DNA of 26,284 bases, taken from positions 1 through 26,284 of the forward strand of contig CAAEMT010000027.1 of NCBI GenBank assembly GCA_900757145.1. Direction: 5' to 3'. A program made the translations under genes and the position numbers. The stretch is from Lachnospiraceae bacterium. GTDB taxonomy: Bacteria; Bacillota; Clostridia; Lachnospirales; Lachnospiraceae. Below are positions 21,783 through 26,284 of this stretch, in pieces (the first letter of the stretch is position 1; every line of letters starts with the position of its first letter). The notes beneath the pieces are model-generated. The model was not told the DNA's origin. It worked only from the letters and a program-made list of their open reading frames with translations, and did not search any database.

Positions 21783-21819
21783 AAAAATAAGATGCAGAAG
21801 AAAGGGGAAGGTACACTGT

Positions 21820-23241
21820 ATGAGAAATAATAAGAAAATGTGGATATGCCGTATCCTGCTGTTTTTTACAATGGTTATATGTTCTGCGGCACTTTCGGTC
21901 AGTGCGGCAGAAAAAGTAGATATGATAACAAAGAAAAAAATAGTGGCGCAGGCAGGTGAAAAGTATAAGCTTCGTCTGCCGAAGGATCTGGGAGAAATCA
22001 GATGGAGCAGCTCGAATCCAGGTGTAGCTACAGTAAATAAAAAGGGTACAGTAAAAACAAAGAAAAAAGGAAAGGCTGTGATTACGGCGCAGACAGACAA
22101 AGCTGTGTACCAGTGCAAAGTAAAGGTAAAGCAGCCGGTAAAAGAGATTTCCTTTGATCGTTCTATTGTAGTGATAAAGCAGGGGAGTACGGAAAAGCTA
22201 AACGTTTCGGTCAAACCGTCAAATGCGTCCAATAAGCAGCTGATATGGTCGAGTGACAATACTGTTGTGGCAACTGTTGATGCTCAAGGGACGATAAAGG
22301 GACATAAGACAGGCGTTGCTGTAATCACGGCAAAAGCAAAAGACGGAAGCGGTGTCACAGGTTCCTGCCGTATCACAGTGACTTCTTCACCTCTTAAGAT
22401 GAAGCAGACCTCTGTGACACTTACGAAGGGCGAGAGTGCAAAACTCAAAGTCAAAGGTACAGCAGGGATGACGATCGGATGGGGAAGCGGAAATAAATCA
22501 ATCGTTTCAGTTTCAGGAAACGGAAGCGCAAAGGCTACGATCAAGGCTGTGGGCGTTGGTTCGACACTTATCTCTGCCTACAGGCTGGAGGATGGACAGA
22601 AGGTATACTGTAAGGTAACGGTAAAAGAGGATTCCTCACAAAAGCCTTCAGGAGATGATGAGAACGATTCTGCTGATGATCAGCAGCAGGATTCAACTGT
22701 GCGGCCGCCTGCATCAGGTGTGTCACAGAAAGCGCAGCAGCTCCTTGTACTGATGCAGAAGTATTCTGACCGTGTGAAAAAAGACGCTCTTGAAGGTAAA
22801 TACTGGACGTATGCCAACAGCGGCGTTTCTACTACATGGAAGACGGCAAAGAATAAGAACCGCAAATGCAACTGCGCACTTTTGGCACGGTGGGGGCTGC
22901 GAGATCTCGGTGTGATCAATTCCCTGAATTTCTGGGGAGTAGCAGGCGGAGACATCGTCTACAGAGGAGATGTAAAGGATCAGCTTTTGCGGTATTGCGA
23001 TATTATTCCTGTATACAAGACACCGAAGCAGCTTCTTGCGGAGGGGAACCTCCTTCCGGGAGATATCTGTACATATGTAGATTATGCGCATACGAATGTC
23101 TATGCGGGTGACGGTCTGTGGTACGATGCGGGACGCGGAGCAAATTATAATAGGAGTACGGGAACCTTTCATTCCTTTGGTCCGGGTGCGACGATCAATA
23201 TGTCAGGCACGACGATCAGCTACATTATCCGTCTCAGATAA
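21820..23241 (+). CDS. Exported Ig-like (Big2) protein with NlpC/P60-like C-terminal domain, copy 1
   Basis: A 473-aa secreted protein. Residues 1-30 form a signal peptide (ends SVSAA). Three Big2-type Ig-like domains follow at about 33-104, 108-187 and 190-268, with repeated W(S)SS(N/D)...VATV...G.VK/I...G.AVITA cores. A polar Asp/Ser/Gln linker covers 270-300. The C-terminal 170 residues have a helix with NCALLARWGLRDLG (C352), LLPGDICTYVDYAHTNVYAG (H424) and LWYDAGRG (D436), the order and spacing expected of a papain-like NlpC/P60 amidase or peptidase. The activity is inferred. Start: ATG 21820 with a GGGGAAGG site. It is 22 nt upstream of its paralogue and likely a cell-wall enzyme or adhesin. 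Confidence 0.8.
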   Translation: MRNNKKMWICRILLFFTMVICSAALSVSAAEKVDMITKKKIVAQAGEKYKLRLPKDLGEIRWSSSNPGVATVNKKGTVKTKKKGKAVITAQTDKAVYQCKVKVKQPVKEISFDRSIVVIKQGSTEKLNVSVKPSNASNKQLIWSSDNTVVATVDAQGTIKGHKTGVAVITAKAKDGSGVTGSCRITVTSSPLKMKQTSVTLTKGESAKLKVKGTAGMTIGWGSGNKSIVSVSGNGSAKATIKAVGVGSTLISAYRLEDGQKVYCKVTVKEDSSQKPSGDDENDSADDQQQDSTVRPPASGVSQKAQQLLVLMQKYSDRVKKDALEGKYWTYANSGVSTTWKTAKNKNRKCNCALLARWGLRDLGVINSLNFWGVAGGDIVYRGDVKDQLLRYCDIIPVYKTPKQLLAEGNLLPGDICTYVDYAHTNVYAGDGLWYDAGRGANYNRSTGTFHSFGPGATINMSGTTISYIIRLR

Positions 23242-23263
23242 AAGTAATAGTTGTTAGGCGAAG

Positions 23264-24802
23264 ATGATGAAAGAGTTTGTAATGCAGGAGAGGAGAAGCT
23301 CTCAGGAAAAGACGGGAATACAGAAAAAAATGAGCATAAAGAAAAAACAATGGACATGGCGGGCCGCGCTGTTTCTGGCAGTGCTGCTTCTGGCTATGCC
23401 GGTTCAGGCGAAGGCAGCAAAGCCAAAGCTGAATAAAACAAGCGTTACCCTTTTTAAGGGATCAACGGTTACGCTGAAGATGAAGCGGACTAAGAAAAAA
23501 GCGAAGTGGAGCAGCTCAAAAAATAAGGTGGCGACAGTCAATAAAAAAGGTGTAGTCACTGCAAGAAAGAAAGGGACTGCCGTTATCACCGCAAAGGTGG
23601 CGGGGAAACAGTACCGCTGCAAGGTAACGGTTCGTCAGCCCGTAACGAAGATACGTCTGAACAGAACGAACCTATCTCTTACCAAAGGGAAGAAATATGA
23701 ACTGAAAGCGACTGTGGGACCAAAGGGAGCGAATGATAAGTCCGTGGTATGGTCGAGCAGCAACCCTGCCGTTGCTACAGTCACGAAGAAAGGTAAGGTC
23801 CGGGCGACAGGCGCGGGAAATGCGGTGATCACTGCTGCTGCACGGGATGGAAGCGGAGTTAGGAGCTCCTGCCTTGTCATGGTCAATACAGGATATACCG
23901 TGCCGGTGATGTCGGTCAATCCGACGTCGATAGAGCTGCTTGAGGGAGACAGCAGGACGCTGACCGCTTCCGGCGCAGTCGGAAATGTTGTATGGGGAAC
24001 CTCGAACAGTATGGTAGCGACGGTAACGAGGACAGGTACCGTCATCGGTGTGAATGAGGGGACTGCAACGATCTTCGCGGCGAATATGGACGGAACGCAG
24101 TTTGCCTACTGTACGGTTCGTGTTGTGAAGTCAGAGACGACACCTTCTGCCGCTGCATATCAGTTCCTTGGAATATTGGAGCGATACTCTCAGGGGATCA
24201 AAACAGCCTATGCGAACAAAAGGTATGCTCTGTACTCAAACAGCAGCAAACTTACTCCAAATACGTGGGCGCAGTCGCAGGCCCAGATGAATGCGACAGG
24301 GCTAACGTACAATAACTGTGCGCTGATGATCCGAATGGCGCTGCGCGAGATGGGACGGCTCGGAGAAAAGCAGAATTTCTGGGGTACAAGTGATGGAAAT
24401 ATCCACTTTAACAGCGGAGTTGAAGGAACACTCAGACAGAGCTGCAGGATTATAGAAGTAGATAAATCTCCGGCACAGCTTCTTGCGGAGGGGATGCTCC
24501 TTCCGGGTGATATCTGTACATGGCATGGAATGCAGCATACGAATGTGTATGCCGGCAAGAATGCATCCGGTCAGGATGTCTGGTATGATGCAGGCAGGGG
24601 CGGAGACGGAGAGCCGAATGCGACGAAAAAATGGCTGATGGATCAGGGGATATTGGAAGCAAATATTGACGATGCGATTAGTAAGAGCATAAATAAAGAG
24701 ATCACAAAGAAAAAGCTGTTCGTATTTCACTCTTTTGGACCGGTGCCGTCTGTTGATATGAATAACTGGAAAGTCGGTCACATTATACGTATTGTAAAAT
24801 AA
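23264..24802 (+). CDS. Exported Ig-like (Big2) protein with NlpC/P60-like C-terminal domain, copy 2
   Basis: A 512-aa paralogue of the preceding gene. A basic N-region leads to a hydrophobic signal core (RAALFLAVLLLAMPVQAKA, ending near residue 51). Three Ig-like domains lie at about 54-124, 127-207 and 214-288. The C-terminal domain carries NNCALMIRMALREMG (C352), LLPGDICTWHGMQHTNVYAG (H425) and VWYDAGRGG (D442), the same Cys-His-Asp set as copy 1. It has an extra insertion of about 35 residues (445-482, helical) before the shared FHSFGP motif. The start is uncertain: ATG 23264 has only a weak TAGG site, while ATG 23330 (22 residues shorter) gives a tidier signal peptide but no ribosome site. 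It probably shares the upstream gene's transcript. Confidence 0.8.
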   Translation: MMKEFVMQERRSSQEKTGIQKKMSIKKKQWTWRAALFLAVLLLAMPVQAKAAKPKLNKTSVTLFKGSTVTLKMKRTKKKAKWSSSKNKVATVNKKGVVTARKKGTAVITAKVAGKQYRCKVTVRQPVTKIRLNRTNLSLTKGKKYELKATVGPKGANDKSVVWSSSNPAVATVTKKGKVRATGAGNAVITAAARDGSGVRSSCLVMVNTGYTVPVMSVNPTSIELLEGDSRTLTASGAVGNVVWGTSNSMVATVTRTGTVIGVNEGTATIFAANMDGTQFAYCTVRVVKSETTPSAAAYQFLGILERYSQGIKTAYANKRYALYSNSSKLTPNTWAQSQAQMNATGLTYNNCALMIRMALREMGRLGEKQNFWGTSDGNIHFNSGVEGTLRQSCRIIEVDKSPAQLLAEGMLLPGDICTWHGMQHTNVYAGKNASGQDVWYDAGRGGDGEPNATKKWLMDQGILEANIDDAISKSINKEITKKKLFVFHSFGPVPSVDMNNWKVGHIIRIVK

Positions 24803-24855
24803 AAAAATGGTTACACTATTGTAAATCGAATGAGAGATACAGGAGGTTTTGCGAT

Positions 24856-26154
24856 ATGTGTAATTATATGATGATCACAGACGTCTATGCGAGGGAGATA
24901 TTAGATTCAAGAGGTAATCCTACGGTAGAGGTTGAGATGATGACTGAAGATGGAAGCGTCGGCAGGGCAGCAGTGCCCTCCGGCGCTTCGACTGGTCAGT
25001 ATGAAGCAGTCGAGCTTCGCGATGGGCAGAAGCGTTATTATGGAAAAGGCGTGGAGCAGGCGTGCCATTTTGTGAATACGATTCTTGCTGATGCGGTAAT
25101 CGGGGAGAATGTTTATGATCAGGCGTCTGTCGACCGGAGGCTCTGCCGTGAGGATGGTACATTGTCTAAGAAGCATTTGGGTGCAAATGCGATCCTGGGC
25201 GTATCAATGGCAGCGGCAGCAACGGCTGCGAAGTCCCTGAAGATGCCGCTGTTTCGCTATCTTGGCGGTATGCATGCAAAACGGATGCCGGTACCGATGA
25301 TGAATATTTTTAACGGCGGCGTTCATGCGTCAAACTGTGTGGATATTCAGGAGTTCATGATCATGCCGATCGGGGCAGACGGCTTTGCGCACGGTCTGCA
25401 GATGTGTGCCGAAATATATCACACGCTGAAAAAAGTCTTAAAGGAGCGCGGCCTTTCGACAGGTGTAGGAGATGAGGGCGGCTTTGCGCCGGATGCAGAA
25501 GACAGCAAGGCAGTCCTCCGGTTGATCTGTGAGGCAGTGGAGCAGGCTGGATATACAGTAGGAGAGCAGATCGCGCTTGCGCTTGATGTGGCTGCCAGTG
25601 AACTGTATGACGCACAGGAGATGCGGTACGTTTTTCCGGGTGAAAGCCGGATGAAAGGAACAAAGGTAGCCAGAACGACGGAAGAGATGATCGCTTACCT
25701 GGAGGAGCTGTGCGCGCAGTTCCCGATCGTTTCTATCGAGGATGGTCTTGATGAGAATGACTGGAGCGGATGGCAGGAGCTGACCAGACGGCTTGGCAGG
25801 AAGGTACAGCTTGTCGGGGATGATCTGTTCGTCACAAATGAAAAGAGACTGAAGCAGGGGATCGACTTGGGCGCGGCAAATGCTATTTTGATTAAAGTGA
25901 ATCAGATCGGTACGCTCACAGAGGCCTTTGATACGATCCGTCTGGCTCAGCGAAACGGATACCGGACGATTTTATCACATCGCTCCGGCGAGACAGAGGA
26001 TACGATGATTGCTGATATTGCGGTCGCAGTCGGCGCGGGACAGATTAAGTCCGGAGCTCCGTGCCGGAGTGAACGTGTGGCAAAGTATAACCAACTTTTG
26101 CGCATAGAGGATGCAGCAGGATTTTCCGCAGAATATGAGAATCCGTTTCAGTGA
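24856..26154 (+). CDS. eno: Enolase (phosphopyruvate hydratase)
   Basis: A 432-aa glycolytic enzyme that converts 2-phosphoglycerate to phosphoenolpyruvate. Conserved features are intact: REILDSRGNPTVEV and PSGASTGQYEAVELRDG (flexible loop), H158 and E166, E207 in GVGDEGGFAPD, Mg2+ ligands D244, E295 (SIEDG) and D322 (GDDLF), K347 (ILIKVNQIGT), SHRSGETED at 374-382 and K398. The C-terminus has the usual SGAPCRSERVAKYNQLLRIE. ATG 24856 is 9 nt from AGGAGG. No clear promoter is seen in the 53-nt gap before it, so it may be read through from the Ig-like genes or use a promoter inside them. It may not be the only enolase gene in the genome. Confidence 0.97.
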   Translation: MCNYMMITDVYAREILDSRGNPTVEVEMMTEDGSVGRAAVPSGASTGQYEAVELRDGQKRYYGKGVEQACHFVNTILADAVIGENVYDQASVDRRLCREDGTLSKKHLGANAILGVSMAAAATAAKSLKMPLFRYLGGMHAKRMPVPMMNIFNGGVHASNCVDIQEFMIMPIGADGFAHGLQMCAEIYHTLKKVLKERGLSTGVGDEGGFAPDAEDSKAVLRLICEAVEQAGYTVGEQIALALDVAASELYDAQEMRYVFPGESRMKGTKVARTTEEMIAYLEELCAQFPIVSIEDGLDENDWSGWQELTRRLGRKVQLVGDDLFVTNEKRLKQGIDLGAANAILIKVNQIGTLTEAFDTIRLAQRNGYRTILSHRSGETEDTMIADIAVAVGAGQIKSGAPCRSERVAKYNQLLRIEDAAGFSAEYENPFQ

Positions 26155-26235
26155 AAACTTTTCAAACTGTTTAAACATCTAAAAAAACAGTTGAAATCCT
26201 GCATCTACTCCTGTTTTTGACACTTAAATGAGCAA

Positions 26236-26279
26236 AAAAGCCTTACAAACGTTGATTTTATGCGGTTTGTAAGGCTTTT
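26236..26279. terminator. Bidirectional Rho-independent terminator after eno
   Basis: A perfect 15-bp stem, AAAAGCCTTACAAAC (26236-26250) with GTTTGTAAGGCTTTT (26265-26279), around a 14-nt loop. It ends in T on the + strand and is flanked by AAAAAA on the other side, so it can work in both directions. It lies 81 nt after eno and may also end a convergent gene beyond the window. A weaker bulged stem sits at 26159-26196. Confidence 0.88.
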
Positions 26280-26284
26280 CTGAA

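Larger units (their letters stand above)
21495..21819 (+). other. 325-nt intergenic region between the HtrA-like gene and the first Ig-like gene
   Basis: It holds a hairpin terminator (21533-21576) and a promoter (21755-21782), which are listed separately. A GTTTCC...GGAAAC pairing lies just after the HtrA-like stop. The middle part (about 21580-21750) has no convincing reading frame, RNA gene or repeat that I can recognise. Confidence 0.7.

Noticed and set aside
21438..22259. A 273-codon minus-strand open frame over the intergenic region and first Ig-like gene
   Set aside because: It is rich in Phe, Ser and Leu from antisense reading of Lys/Glu codons, crosses a promoter and terminator of the + strand, and shows no known motif.
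26159..26196. Stem TTTCAAACTGTTT / AAACAGTTGAAA as the eno terminator
   Set aside because: The stem has a bulge and no T-run on the + strand; the perfect 15-bp hairpin at 26236-26279 is the better terminator.

Overview
The window looks like chromosomal DNA from a Lachnospiraceae-type member of the Clostridia (Bacillota). The basis is moderate GC, strong AGGAGG-type ribosome binding sites, the rpsU tail, scpA-scpB, Glu/Thr-rich tails on exported proteins, a Na+-pump biotin decarboxylase cluster and Ig-like (Big2) exported proteins. The genus cannot be fixed from the sequence. Every convincing gene is on the + strand. No rRNA, tRNA, CRISPR array, transposase or phage gene was seen.

Layout. 1-63 is the 3' end of rpsU with its terminator. 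148-3055 holds cardiolipin synthase and a D-Ala-D-Ala carboxypeptidase. 3061-6804 is a probable operon from a strong extended -10 promoter: metallophosphoesterase, the condensin partners scpA and scpB, and a second D-Ala-D-Ala carboxypeptidase. 6848-12531 is a biotin-dependent carboxyltransferase / sodium-pump cluster: a 12S-type acyl-CoA carboxyltransferase, an OadG-like subunit with an exported N-terminal domain, a free biotin carrier, the OadB pump, a 232-nt spacer rich in RNA-like helices, and a 5S/OadA-type carboxyltransferase without its own biotin domain. A strong terminator closes it.

12592-13940 carries thiamine pyrophosphokinase and an orphan four-helix membrane protein. 13960-16390 is a polar amino-acid ABC importer in the order binding protein, permease, ATPase. 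16408-17904 is a GH25 lysozyme with cell-wall-binding repeats, driven by a promoter with an inverted repeat in its spacer. 17956-19658 is gpmI. 19731-21494 is an HtrA-like PDZ protein whose catalytic His and Asp appear to be replaced. 21755-24802 holds two tandem paralogues, each with three Ig-like domains and a Cys/His hydrolase-like C-terminal domain. 24856-26154 is enolase, followed by a bidirectional terminator.

Together the genes mix housekeeping functions (ribosome, chromosome segregation, lower glycolysis, thiamine diphosphate) with envelope building and remodelling. The energy cluster would couple decarboxylation or transcarboxylation to Na+ export. The most unusual items are that two-carboxyltransferase cluster, the GCGA-rich structured spacer inside it, the degenerate HtrA protein, and the tandem Ig-like/hydrolase pair.
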